Source: Agromyces larvae
Lineage (GTDB): Bacteria > Actinomycetota > Actinomycetes > Actinomycetales > Microbacteriaceae
NCBI RefSeq assembly: GCF_022811705.1
Contig: NZ_CP094528.1
Span: 558,001-622,000, forward strand
Direction of reading: 5' to 3'
DNA length: 64,000 nucleotides
Under the pieces are notes generated by a model. It was not told the origin of the DNA, did not search any database, and was given only the letters and a program-made list of their open reading frames with translations. The translations under genes were made by a program, and so were the position numbers. Positions 55,852 to 63,965 of the stretch are shown here, piece after piece (position 1 is the first letter of the stretch; each line of letters begins with the position of its first letter).

Positions 55852-57237
55852 ATGAACAGCGCGGTCGACCTTCCTCTCGGTGCGGCCGAGCTGACCTTCG
55901 AGGCGGCGGGGGAGTCGCTGGTGCGCCGGTCGGTGCTGCCGTCCGGGGTGCGCGTGCTCAGCGAGCGGGTGCCGGGCAGCCGCAGCGCGACGGTCGGGTT
56001 CTGGATCGCGGTCGGGTCGCGCGACGAGCACCCCGCGTCGGCGGGGCTGCCGGCGACGTACGGTTCGACGCACTTCCTCGAGCACCTGCTGTTCAAGGGC
56101 ACCCGCACCCGATCGGCGCTCGACATCGCGGTGTCGTTCGACGCGGTCGGCGGCGAGCACAATGCGCTCACCGCCAAGGAGTACACCTGCTACTACGCCA
56201 AGGTGCAAGACAAAGACCTGCCGATGGCGGTCGAGGTGCTCGCCGACATGCTCACCTCGTCGCTGCTCGACCCGGTCGAGTTCGAGAACGAGCGCGGGGT
56301 CATCCTCGAGGAGCTCTCGATGGCGGGCGACGACCCGGCGGACGTCGCGAACGAACGCTTCTTCGAAGCGGTGCTCGGCGAGCATCCGCTCGGCCGGCCG
56401 ATCGGCGGCGACGCCGACACCATCCGCGCGGCCACCCGCGATGCGGTGTGGCAGCACTACCGGGCCAACTATCGCCCGCGCGACCTCGTCGTCACCGTCG
56501 CCGGTGCCGTCGACCACGACCGGGTCGTCGACGCACTCGGCACCGCGCTCGCCGCCGGCGGGTGGGACCTCGACACGGCGGCCCCACCCGTCGACCGCCG
56601 CCCGAACGCCCCGGCACTGCTCGACGGCGCGGGCCGGCTCACCGTGGTGGAACGGCCGAACGAGCAGGTCAACCTGCTGCTCGGCGTCCCGGGCCTGCTG
56701 GCCACCGACGACCGGCGCGCCACCCTCAGCGTGCTGAACGCGGTCTTCGGCTCGGGCATGAGCTCACGGCTCTTCCAGGAGGTGCGGGAACGCCGCGGCC
56801 TCGCGTACGCGGTCTATTCGTTCGCGCCCGGATACTCCGACGCCGGGCTGTTCGGCATGTACGCCGGCTGCGCGCCCGCCAAGGCGCCCACGGTCGCCGC
56901 GCTGATGCGCGCCGAGCTCGAGCGCGTGGCGACCGACGGCGTCACCGACGACGAGCTCGCGCGCGCCGCCGGCCAACTGGGCGGCGCGAGCGCGCTCGCC
57001 CTCGAAGACTCCGACACCAGGATGTCGCGGCTCGGCCGCGCCGAGCTGACGCTCGGCGAGTTCGCCGATCTCGACGAAGCGCTGCGGCGCATCGCCCTCG
57101 TCACCGTCGACGATGTGCGATCGCTCGCTGCCGACCTGGTGTCGCGGCCGTTCTCGCTGGTCGCCGTCGGCGCGACCGACGAGGCGGCCTTCCGCGGCGT
57201 GGTCGACGAGGCCCCGCCGCGCACCGATGTCGCCTGA
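55852..57237 (+). CDS. M16-family metallopeptidase
   Basis: The 461-residue protein has the inverted zinc motif in STHFLEHLLFKG (His74, Glu77, His78) and a downstream ligand Glu in NERGVILEELSM. The C-terminal domain carries GSGMSSRLFQEVRERRGLAY. It is the one-chain pitrilysin/processing-peptidase type that normally follows pnp in actinobacteria (PepR); here pnp is 17.6 kb upstream. Its natural substrates are not known. Confidence 0.95.
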   Translation: MNSAVDLPLGAAELTFEAAGESLVRRSVLPSGVRVLSERVPGSRSATVGFWIAVGSRDEHPASAGLPATYGSTHFLEHLLFKGTRTRSALDIAVSFDAVGGEHNALTAKEYTCYYAKVQDKDLPMAVEVLADMLTSSLLDPVEFENERGVILEELSMAGDDPADVANERFFEAVLGEHPLGRPIGGDADTIRAATRDAVWQHYRANYRPRDLVVTVAGAVDHDRVVDALGTALAAGGWDLDTAAPPVDRRPNAPALLDGAGRLTVVERPNEQVNLLLGVPGLLATDDRRATLSVLNAVFGSGMSSRLFQEVRERRGLAYAVYSFAPGYSDAGLFGMYAGCAPAKAPTVAALMRAELERVATDGVTDDELARAAGQLGGASALALEDSDTRMSRLGRAELTLGEFADLDEALRRIALVTVDDVRSLAADLVSRPFSLVAVGATDEAAFRGVVDEAPPRTDVA

Positions 57238-57275
57238 GCGGCATCCTTCCCCTGCGATACAAGGAACCGAACACC

Positions 57276-57878
57276 GTGACCCACCACCTCTACCTCGTCC
57301 GCCACGGCGAGCAGCTCGATGCCGAGCACGGCGTGGCCGACGGGCCCCTCTCTCCGCGCGGGCGACGACAGGCCGAGCTGCTCGCCGAACGGCTCGGCGG
57401 CATCCCCTTCGATGCCGCCTGGCACTCGCCCCTGCAGCGGGCGGCCGAGACGGCGAAGATCATCGCGGCGAAGATGCCGGCGCTGGAGCCCGAACCCTCG
57501 TCGCTGCTGTTCGACTGCGTGCCGTCGGGGCCCGCCCCCGAGACGCCGTCGGCGTACGACCCGTTCTTCAAGTCGTTCACCGAGGCCGAGTTCGAGGCGG
57601 GCAAGGCGCAGATGACCGATGCGGTCGCCGAGTTCCTGCGGTCGCACCGCGAGGACCGGCACGAGCTGCTGATCACGCACAACTTCGTGATCGGATGGTT
57701 CGTGCGCGAGGTGCTGGGCGCCCCCGACTGGCGGTGGGTGTCGATCAACCAGGCCAACTGCGGGCTCACGGTGCTCAGCCAGAAGCCCGGCCGGCCGTGG
57801 AGCCTCGTGACCCACAACGACCTCGCGCACCTGCCGGCCGAGCTGCGCACCGGATTGCCCGAGGGCTACGCGGTCTGA
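57276..57878 (+). CDS. Histidine phosphatase family protein
   Basis: The 200-residue protein has LYLVRHGEQ (catalytic His10), SPRGRRQAELLAERLGG, WHSPLQRAAETAKII and the second catalytic His in LLITHNFVIGWFV. It belongs to the phosphoglycerate-mutase-like branch and its substrate is unknown. A broken copy of its last third, with both flanking His changed to Arg, lies at 60542-60698. AAGGAAC precedes the GTG. Confidence 0.92.
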   Translation: MTHHLYLVRHGEQLDAEHGVADGPLSPRGRRQAELLAERLGGIPFDAAWHSPLQRAAETAKIIAAKMPALEPEPSSLLFDCVPSGPAPETPSAYDPFFKSFTEAEFEAGKAQMTDAVAEFLRSHREDRHELLITHNFVIGWFVREVLGAPDWRWVSINQANCGLTVLSQKPGRPWSLVTHNDLAHLPAELRTGLPEGYAV

Positions 57879-57888
57879 CCCTCGGAGC

Positions 57889-58365
57889 TCAGTCGAGGCG
57901 CTTGCCGAACCAGTGCGTCGCGTTCGGGTTGTCGTTGTAGGCGGCGATCTCGGTGTACCCCGACGTGCGGTACAGGTGCTGTGCTGCGGTGAGGGATTCG
58001 TTCGTGTCGAGTACCGCGTACTGGGCGCCGAACGACCGCGCCCGCCGCTCGAGTTCGTCCATGAGCAGCCGTGACCATCCGCGGCCGCGAACGGATTCGT
58101 CGATCCAGACGTGCTTCACCTCGTACGTCCGGAGCCCGTCGACGTCGTCGATGCGTCGGATGCCGCCGCATCCGACCGCCTCGCCCGCGTCGTCGTGCAC
58201 CAGCAGGAACTCGCCGACGGGCGGGACGAACCGCGCCGGCTCGGGCCGGTTCACCCGATAGCCGTCGGCGTGCGTGGTGAAGCCGCGTGCCCGCGCGGCG
58301 AAGTAGTCGTCGAGGAGCCGCGCGGCGACGGGGTCGTCGGTCGCGGCGGGGAGGAAGCTCGGCAC
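57889..58365 (-). CDS. GNAT-family N-acetyltransferase
   Basis: The 158-residue protein contains GGIRRIDDVDGLRTYEVKHV, WIDESVRGRGWSRLLMDEL (acetyl-CoA loop RGRGWS) and AQHLYRTSGYTEI. It acetylates an unknown amine. TAGCGT ends six bases before the GTG start. It converges on the phosphatase with 10 bases between. A decayed relative is present at 61056-61310. Confidence 0.92.
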   Translation of the reverse strand: MPSFLPAATDDPVAARLLDDYFAARARGFTTHADGYRVNRPEPARFVPPVGEFLLVHDDAGEAVGCGGIRRIDDVDGLRTYEVKHVWIDESVRGRGWSRLLMDELERRARSFGAQYAVLDTNESLTAAQHLYRTSGYTEIAAYNDNPNATHWFGKRLD

Positions 58366-58371
58366 GTCTCG

Positions 58372-58377
58372 ACGCTA
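58372..58377 (-). promoter_or_regulatory. Leaderless -10 of the GNAT gene
   Basis: TAGCGT on the minus strand ends six bases before the GTG at 58365. Confidence 0.45.
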
Positions 58378-58393
58378 CCGCGCCCGGCCTAGC

Positions 58394-59917
58394 TCAGTGC
58401 CCCGATCGCTCGCCCTTGCCCGGGTCGCCCGGGATGACGGCGGCGAGGATCGACGCGGCGATGGCGCCCGCGGCGCCGATCGCGAGCGAGACGATGAACC
58501 CCGCGACGGTCGGCAGGGCGTGGCCGCCGACCTGCTGGGTCAGTTCGGCGAGGACCACGCCGATCACCGCCGCGGAGGCGGTGGTGCCGATCGAGCGCAT
58601 GAGCGAGTTGAATCCGTTCGCCGCGGCCTTCTCGCTCGCCGGCACGGAGCTCATGATGAGGGCCGGCATGGCCCCGAACGCGAAGCCGATGCCGCAGCCG
58701 ACGACGGTGGCGCCGAGCACCAGCAGCGCGATCGTCCAGGCGATCTGAGCGGCATCGGCGGGCCCGGCCGGGCGGTTGCCGAGCGTGGCGAGCACGACCG
58801 CGGCCGAGCCGTAGCCGATCGCGATGACGATGCCGGCGACCGCCAGCGTGACCTTCGGGCCGTGTCGGTGCGAGAGGCCGGCGCCGACCTTCGAGACCGA
58901 CGCCATCGCGAGTCCCATCGGGACCATGCACAGCCCCATGCCGAGCATCGGCAAACCGAGTCCGTAGCCGAGCTCGACGGGGTACTGCATCACCTGCGGC
59001 AGGATCAGGTTCAGCGCGTACATGGCGAAGCCGACGAGGATCGACGCGAGGTTGGTGAGCAGCACCACCGGTCTGACCGTGGTGCGCAGGTCCACGAGCG
59101 GTGCCCGGTGGCGCAGTTCGTACCAGCCCCAGAGCCCGAGCACGACGACGGCCACGACGAGCGCGGTGATCGTCGCCACGCCGGTCCACCCCCAATCACC
59201 GCCCTTCGAGACGCCGAGCAGCAGCGCGACGAGGCCGACGGCGAGGCCGAGCGTGCCGATCCAATCGAAGCCGCGTGACCGGGTCTGCGATCGGCCGCTC
59301 GGGATCACGAAGAAGATCGCGGCGAACGCGAGCACCGCAGCGACGGCGGTCGCCCAGAACAGCGCCCGCCAGTCGGCGTACTGGGTGACGGCCGCCGCGA
59401 TCGGCAGGCCCAGGGCGCCGCCGATTCCCATGCTCGAGCTCATGAGGGCGATCGCGGCGCCCGTCTTCTGCTTGGGCAGCGCGTCGTGCAGCAGCGAGAT
59501 GCCGAGAGGGATCATGCCGGTGGCGATGCCCTGGAGCCCGCGCCCGACGATCATCCAGCCGAGGTCGACCGCGAGCGCGCAGATCGCCGAGCCGACGATG
59601 AACGGCACGATCGCGATCAGCAGCACCGGCTTCTTGCCGAAGAGGTCGCCGAGCCGGCCGATCACCGGCGTCGCCACCGCGCCGACCAGCAGGGTGACGG
59701 TGATGATCCAGCCCGCGTCGGCGGCGCTCGTGTCGAAGATCGCGGGCAGGTTCTGGATGATCGGCACCACGAGGGTCTGCGCGAGCGACACGACGATGCC
59801 CGTGATGGCGAGGACGGCGACGATCGCGCCGGTGCGGGTCTGGATCGGGTCGGGGGAGGTCTCGGGGGAAGTCTCGGAGGAGATCTCGGAGTGGGCGGAG
59901 GTCACATCGAGGGTCAC
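58394..59917 (-). CDS. MFS drug-type exporter (EmrB/QacA group)
   Basis: The 507-residue protein has about 14 spans, with RLGDLFGKKPVLL (motif A), GRGLQGIATGMIPLG and GGALGLPIAAAVTQYADWRA (motif C region). It likely exports toxic compounds by proton exchange. TATGAT ends six bases before the GTG. It is divergent from a MarR regulator, and its -10 lies in the shared palindromic operator. Its N-terminus is Ser/Thr/Glu-rich. Confidence 0.94.
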   Translation of the reverse strand: MTLDVTSAHSEISSETSPETSPDPIQTRTGAIVAVLAITGIVVSLAQTLVVPIIQNLPAIFDTSAADAGWIITVTLLVGAVATPVIGRLGDLFGKKPVLLIAIVPFIVGSAICALAVDLGWMIVGRGLQGIATGMIPLGISLLHDALPKQKTGAAIALMSSSMGIGGALGLPIAAAVTQYADWRALFWATAVAAVLAFAAIFFVIPSGRSQTRSRGFDWIGTLGLAVGLVALLLGVSKGGDWGWTGVATITALVVAVVVLGLWGWYELRHRAPLVDLRTTVRPVVLLTNLASILVGFAMYALNLILPQVMQYPVELGYGLGLPMLGMGLCMVPMGLAMASVSKVGAGLSHRHGPKVTLAVAGIVIAIGYGSAAVVLATLGNRPAGPADAAQIAWTIALLVLGATVVGCGIGFAFGAMPALIMSSVPASEKAAANGFNSLMRSIGTTASAAVIGVVLAELTQQVGGHALPTVAGFIVSLAIGAAGAIAASILAAVIPGDPGKGERSGH

Positions 59918-59920
59918 CTA

Positions 59921-59950
59921 TGCATCATACATACACTGTGCATGATGCAC
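59921..59950. promoter_or_regulatory. MarR operator in the MFS-marR divergent promoter
   Basis: TGCATCAT (59921-59928) with ATGATGCA (59942-59949) form an 8-bp inverted repeat with a 13-base spacer, and GTGCAT-G-ATGCAC (59938-59950) a second palindrome. The MFS -10 TATGAT (minus, 59929-59924) is inside; the MarR -10 GATACT (59960-59965) is just downstream. Confidence 0.75.
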
Positions 59951-59971
59951 TCCGAGTGCGATACTGGAACG

Positions 59972-60436
59972 GTGACGGATCAGGCGGTCGATGCCATCGA
60001 ACTCGAGGCGATGCTGTTCGCGCGCCACCTGTCGGCGATGCCCGGGCGCTCGCGGCGTCGCGGCGGCGTGCTCGACCAGAGCGCCTATACGCTGCTCAGC
60101 CTCCTCGAGGCGGCCGGCCCGCTCAGCATCCCCGACCTCGTCGCCATCACCGGACTCGACACCTCGACGCTCAACCGTCAGACCGGTGCCATCGTGCGCG
60201 ACGGACGGGCCGAGCGCATCGCCGACCCCGACGGCGGTCTCGCCCGAAAGTTCCGGCTGACGCGATCCGGGCGGGCAGCGCTCGACGAGGAACGCACCGC
60301 GAGCCGGGCCAACCTCGCCGCGCTCACCGCCGAATGGACGGACGGCGAGCGCACCGCGTTCGCCGACCTGCTCGGCCGCCTGAACCGGACCATCGAAACC
60401 CGGTCGGGGCGTTCCTGGCCGCGCGCCGACGACTGA
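59972..60436 (+). CDS. MarR-family regulator
   Basis: The 154-residue protein has a winged helix with LSIPDLVAITGLDTSTLNRQ and a wing GGLARKFRLTRSGRAALDEE. The GTG at 59972 is six bases after GATACT; the upstream ATG at 59944 (MHSEC) would place that -10 in coding sequence. It likely represses itself and the divergent MFS exporter, released by an exported compound. Confidence 0.9.
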   Translation: MTDQAVDAIELEAMLFARHLSAMPGRSRRRGGVLDQSAYTLLSLLEAAGPLSIPDLVAITGLDTSTLNRQTGAIVRDGRAERIADPDGGLARKFRLTRSGRAALDEERTASRANLAALTAEWTDGERTAFADLLGRLNRTIETRSGRSWPRADD

Positions 60437-60541
60437 GCTCGGGGTCACCTCGACGATGAGATCGACGACGTGGGGGTGGCGGATCCCGCGGCGAGTGCCT
60501 GCCCCGCGGACGGCCCGGCCCTCGCTCGGTCATCCTGTGAT
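60437..60541. other. Intergenic, nothing recognised
   Basis: The 105 bases after the MarR gene hold no convincing frame or site before the phosphatase remnant. Confidence 0.5.
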
Positions 60542-60698
60542 CTGCTGATCACGCGCAACTTCGTGATCGGATGGTTCGTGCGCGAGGTGGCCGGCCGTGG
60601 AGCCTCGTGACCCGCAACGACCTCGCGCACCTGCCGGCCGAGCTGCGCACCGGATTGCCCGAGGGCTACGCGGTCTGATCCTCGGAGCTCAGTCGAGG
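60542..60698 (+). pseudogene. Broken copy of the histidine phosphatase 3' end
   Basis: These 157 bases match 57666-57898 with three substitutions and one 76-base internal deletion (57714-57789). The deletion shifts the frame. Two changes turn His codons CAC into CGC, including the catalytic His of LLITHNF. The copy continues past the stop codon into the last codons of the GNAT gene, so it derives from this chromosome arrangement. High identity indicates a recent copy or conversion. Confidence 0.93.
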
Positions 60699-60707
60699 AT
60701 CGTCGTC

Positions 60708-61076
60708 ATGCCGATCGTCGGCGCCGGCTTCGGTGTGCTGACGTCGGTCTTCGCTTCCGTCGGGTACCTCCTCGGTCTTCGGGTAGGGACGAGGAACCCG
60801 AATCGATCCGTTCCATCTCTGGCGCTGATCGGCGCGGGATCCGCCGCCGCTGGTGCGGCGCTGCTCTGGATCGGCGTCGGCGTGGTGAGGTTCGGCCCTG
60901 ACGGAGTGCCGATCTGGGGATTCCTGGCCCTCGTCTCCGCGGCGCTCGCGGCAGCGATCGCCGGGCCCTCGACCAGTCGGGCGGCCCGGGATGCCGAAGA
61001 CGCCGTCGCGCGGGAGGAGTCGGTCGCCGAGTTCGAGGGGTCGGGTGATGAGCAGTCAGCCGACCGGCTTTCGTAA
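60708..61076 (+). CDS. Small membrane protein between remnants
   Basis: This 122-residue protein is unrecognised. It has three spans (MPIVGAGFGVLTSVFASVGY; ALIGAGSAAAGAALLWIGVG; WGFLALVSAALAAAIAG) and a charged acidic tail. The GAGGA that serves as its ribosome site (60695-60699) is at the end of the duplicated phosphatase fragment. Its last 21 bases overlap the GNAT remnant. It may be a cargo of the rearrangement or a chance frame, though the spans and codon use look real. Confidence 0.6.
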   Translation: MPIVGAGFGVLTSVFASVGYLLGLRVGTRNPNRSVPSLALIGAGSAAAGAALLWIGVGVVRFGPDGVPIWGFLALVSAALAAAIAGPSTSRAARDAEDAVAREESVAEFEGSGDEQSADRLS

Positions 61077-61310
61077 CCAGAGATCAGCGTCGGGGTTGTC
61101 GTCGTACGGGGCGACCGGCGGGTATCCGCTCGACCGGTAGAGGTCGCCGGCTGCCTCGCGCCTCGGGCCGCAGCCAGAGGGGCTTCACCGCGCACCGCAC
61201 CGCACCGTCGGCACCGGGTTCGATGCGGCGGACGCCGCCGCACCCGGCGGGCGTCGCCGTGCCCGAGGCATCCGTCTGCTCGACGACCAGGAACACGCCC
61301 GCCGGGGCGT
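61056..61310 (-). pseudogene. Decayed GNAT acetyltransferase remnant
   Basis: On the minus strand GVFLVVEQTDASGTATPAGC, then GGVRRIEPGADG and VKPLWLRPEARG align with the intact GNAT at 57889-58365, and after a frameshift and loss of about 25 codons LYRSSGYPPVAPYDDNPDAD continues to a stop at 61056. The similarity is protein-level only, so it is older than the neighbouring phosphatase copy. The rest of the gap up to dapB holds only the dapB promoter. Confidence 0.8.
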
Positions 61311-61361
61311 GATCGCCGCATCCGCCGGGAACGTCGGCCGATACGCGCCCTGTGCGGCGGG

Positions 61362-61367
61362 TAGGTT
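61362..61367 (+). promoter_or_regulatory. Leaderless -10 of dapB
   Basis: TAGGTT ends seven bases before the GTG at 61375. Confidence 0.5.
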
Positions 61368-61374
61368 GGAACGC

Positions 61375-62127
61375 GTGACGATTCGGGTCGCCGTGGCCGG
61401 TGCCACGGGCAGGATGGGCAGGCTGGCACTCCGACTGGTGGAGGAGGCCGACGACCTCGACCTCCACGCCGGACTCGACTCGCGGTCGGCGCTCACCGAC
61501 CTCGACGGCGCCGACGTCGTCCTCGACGTCACGCACCCGGCCGCCAGCGAGGGCATCGTCCGGCACGCCGTCGCACAGGGCATCCCGGTGGTCGTCGGCA
61601 CCTCGGGCTGGTCGGCCGACCGGATCACCGGCATCCAGGCCTACCGGCGCGAGTTCGAGGCGCCCGGCGCCGTCGTGTTCGTGCCGAACTTCTCGGTCGG
61701 CAGCGTGCTCGGCACCGCGCTCGCCGCGTACGCCGCGCGGTTCTTCGACTCCATCGAGATCGTCGAGGCGCACCACGCAGGCAAGGTCGACTCGCCCTCG
61801 GGCACGGCGGTGCGCACCGCCGAGGTGATCGCCGACGCGCGCGGCGACCTGCCGGTCGTGGCACCGCACGCCGACCAGCGCGCCCGCGGCCAGCTCGTGG
61901 CGGGCATCCCCGTGCACAGCCTGCGGCTGGCCGGTCTCTCGGCCGAGCAGCGGGTCGTGCTCGGGGGCGAGGGCGAGACGCTCACGATCGCCCACTCGAC
62001 GATCTCGCCGGCCGCGTACGAGCAGGGCATCCTGCTCGCCCTGCGCCGCGCACCCGACGCCGAAGGCGTGGTGGTGGGACTCGACGCCCTGCTCGGCATC
62101 GCCATGCCCGGAGCCGACGCGCCGTGA
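61375..62127 (+). CDS. dapB: 4-hydroxy-tetrahydrodipicolinate reductase
   Basis: The 250-residue protein has the dinucleotide loop VAVAGATGRMGRLAL and the active-site EAHHAGKVDSPSGTA. It makes tetrahydrodipicolinate for lysine and cell-wall diaminopimelate. The GTG start follows a leaderless -10. In many actinobacteria dapB lies just after pnp and the M16 peptidase; here it is 4.1 kb after the peptidase. The next gene overlaps its stop. Confidence 0.97.
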   Translation: MTIRVAVAGATGRMGRLALRLVEEADDLDLHAGLDSRSALTDLDGADVVLDVTHPAASEGIVRHAVAQGIPVVVGTSGWSADRITGIQAYRREFEAPGAVVFVPNFSVGSVLGTALAAYAARFFDSIEIVEAHHAGKVDSPSGTAVRTAEVIADARGDLPVVAPHADQRARGQLVAGIPVHSLRLAGLSAEQRVVLGGEGETLTIAHSTISPAAYEQGILLALRRAPDAEGVVVGLDALLGIAMPGADAP

Positions 62128-62567
62128 GCACGCGCATCGGAGCGTACGTGATGGCGGCACTGCTCGTCGTCTACCTCGGACTGGTCGGATGGCGCGCGGT
62201 GCAGTTCATCGGCACCGGCGAGCCCGTGGCGATCGGCATCGGGGTGGCGCTGCTCGCGCTGCCGCTCATCGGCGTCTGGGCGCTCTGGCGCGAACTCGAC
62301 TTCGGGGCTCGGTCGCAGCAGCTCGTCCGCCGGCTCGAGGCCGAATCGGGGCCGATCGACCTGGGCGTCCCGGTGCGCGCGAGCGGTCGGCCCGAGCGCG
62401 ACGCGGCGGACGCCGCGTTCGGCGGGTTCCGCGCCGCCGTCGAAGCCGAGCCCGAGTCCTGGCGGGCCTGGCTGCGCCTCAGCCTCGCGTACGACGCCGC
62501 GGGCGACCGACGACGGGCCCGAACCGCGGTGCGGCGGGCGATCAGCCTCGAGCGCGCCGAGCGCTGA
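62124..62567 (+). CDS. Two-span membrane protein with TPR-like end
   Basis: The 147-residue protein has spans at about residues 7-29 and 36-55 and a helical end (SWRAWLRLSLAYDAAGDRRR; TAVRRAISLERAER) resembling one or two TPR repeats. It starts in GTGA overlap with dapB. Similar small proteins follow dapB in related genomes to my knowledge, function unknown. Its 3' end overlaps the convergent epimerase gene by 26 bases. Confidence 0.8.
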   Translation: MSTRIGAYVMAALLVVYLGLVGWRAVQFIGTGEPVAIGIGVALLALPLIGVWALWRELDFGARSQQLVRRLEAESGPIDLGVPVRASGRPERDAADAAFGGFRAAVEAEPESWRAWLRLSLAYDAAGDRRRARTAVRRAISLERAER

Positions 62568-63444
62568 GCATCGCGTCGACCGCGTCCTCGACGGTCGCGT
62601 GCTCGAACGCGAACCCGTCGGCGAGCAACCGTTCGGGGCGCACCTTCTGGCTCGCCAGCAGCAACTCGTCGGCCGCGACGCCCAGCGTCGCCTCGAGCAG
62701 CCGTTCGGGCACGTTCACCGCGCGCGGGCGATGCATCCGATCGGCCATGGCCGTGATCACGCGATCCGCCGTCGCCGGCGTCGGACCGACCAGGTTCACC
62801 GGGCCCTCGAGCGACGAGTCGAGCAGGTGCGCGATCGCCCGCGTCTCATCCTCGAGCGAGATCCGGGGCCAGTGCTGCCCGCCGGTGCCGAGCCGACCGC
62901 CCAGTCCGAACGCGGTGAGCGTCGCGATGCGCTGCATCGCCCCGCCGCCGCCCACGACGATGCCGCTGCGCACCCGCACGGTGCGGGTCTCGGCGGGCGC
63001 GAGCTGCGCGGCCCGCTCCCACCGCTCGACCACGCCGGCGAGGAATCCGGTGCCGGCCGGGGAATGCTCGGTGAGCCGTTCGCCCGGCCGGTCGCCGTAG
63101 TAGCCGACCGCGGACGCGCTCACGAACACCGCGGGCGGCGTGCGGGCCTTGCGCATCGCATCGGTCAGCGTGCGGGTGGCGTCGATGCGCGACGACAGGA
63201 TCTCGGCGCGCCAGCGCTTCGTCCACGGCAGTCGCGCGAGCGATGCGCCCGAGAGGTTGACGACCGCGTCGACGCGGTCCATCACGGTGAAGTCGACGAT
63301 GCCCGACGCCGGCGACCAGCTCGACTCGTCGGCCGATTCGGCGCGACGGCGCACCAGCCGGGTGACCTCGTGACCCTCGGCGCGGAGCCGGTCGACCAGC
63401 GCAGTGCCGATGAAGCCGGATGCCCCGGCGACGAGCACCCGCAC
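62542..63444 (-). CDS. TIGR01777-family NAD-dependent epimerase-like protein
   Basis: The 300-residue protein begins VRVLVAGASGFIGTALVDRL (Rossmann loop) and has VFVSASAVGYYGDRPGERLT and a C-terminal DUF1731-like end (RLLEATLGVAADELLLASQK). These match the YfcH/TIGR01777 group; substrate unknown. The GTG start is one base after the OsmC stop, so the two form an operon. Confidence 0.92.
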   Translation of the reverse strand: MRVLVAGASGFIGTALVDRLRAEGHEVTRLVRRRAESADESSWSPASGIVDFTVMDRVDAVVNLSGASLARLPWTKRWRAEILSSRIDATRTLTDAMRKARTPPAVFVSASAVGYYGDRPGERLTEHSPAGTGFLAGVVERWERAAQLAPAETRTVRVRSGIVVGGGGAMQRIATLTAFGLGGRLGTGGQHWPRISLEDETRAIAHLLDSSLEGPVNLVGPTPATADRVITAMADRMHRPRAVNVPERLLEATLGVAADELLLASQKVRPERLLADGFAFEHATVEDAVDAMLSARRARG

Positions 63445-63445
63445 G

Positions 63446-63871
63446 TCAGGCGAGTTCGGCTTCGATCGTGATCGGAATGCCGGCCAGCGCCTGGGAGATC
63501 GGGCAGTTGGCCTTGGCGTCGTCGGCGAACGCCTCGAACTCGGCCTCGCTGAGACCCGGAACCCGTGCGCTGACGAGCAGGTGGCTGCCGAGCACGCCCT
63601 TGCCGGCCTCGAACGTGACCGCCGCGGTGGTCTGGATGCGCTCGGGCGCGTGACCCGCGTTCGCGAGCGCGAACGACAGCGCCATCGAGAAGCACGACGA
63701 GTGCGCGGCGGCGAGCAGCTCTTCGGGGGTGGTCGTGGCGGCCGCGCCCTCTGCACGCGCCTTCCAGTTCACGGGGAACTCGCCCTGCCCGGACGAGTCG
63801 AGCGCGACGGTGCCGGAGCCGTCGATGAGGCCGCCGGCCCAGACAGTGGTCGATTCACTCGTTACGGCCAT
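63446..63871 (-). CDS. OsmC/Ohr-family peroxidase
   Basis: This 141-residue protein has TPEELLAAAHSSCFSMALSF, with the first catalytic Cys, and DDAKANCPISQALAGIPIT, with the second. The Cys pair reduces organic or hydrogen peroxides. Length and motifs fit the OsmC branch. GAGGAGGA precedes the ATG. Confidence 0.94.
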   Translation of the reverse strand: MAVTSESTTVWAGGLIDGSGTVALDSSGQGEFPVNWKARAEGAAATTTPEELLAAAHSSCFSMALSFALANAGHAPERIQTTAAVTFEAGKGVLGSHLLVSARVPGLSEAEFEAFADDAKANCPISQALAGIPITIEAELA

Positions 63872-63965
63872 TGGTCCTCCTCGTCGACACCGGGAACCCC
63901 AGACTAGCCGCGGGCGGCGTCGAGCGGCAGGGGCGGTTGGGGCGATGCCGGACGGCCACGTCCGA

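Noticed and set aside
60445..60630. 61-codon minus-strand frame across the phosphatase remnant
   Set aside because: It lies antisense to duplicated phosphatase sequence and has no ribosome site or family.
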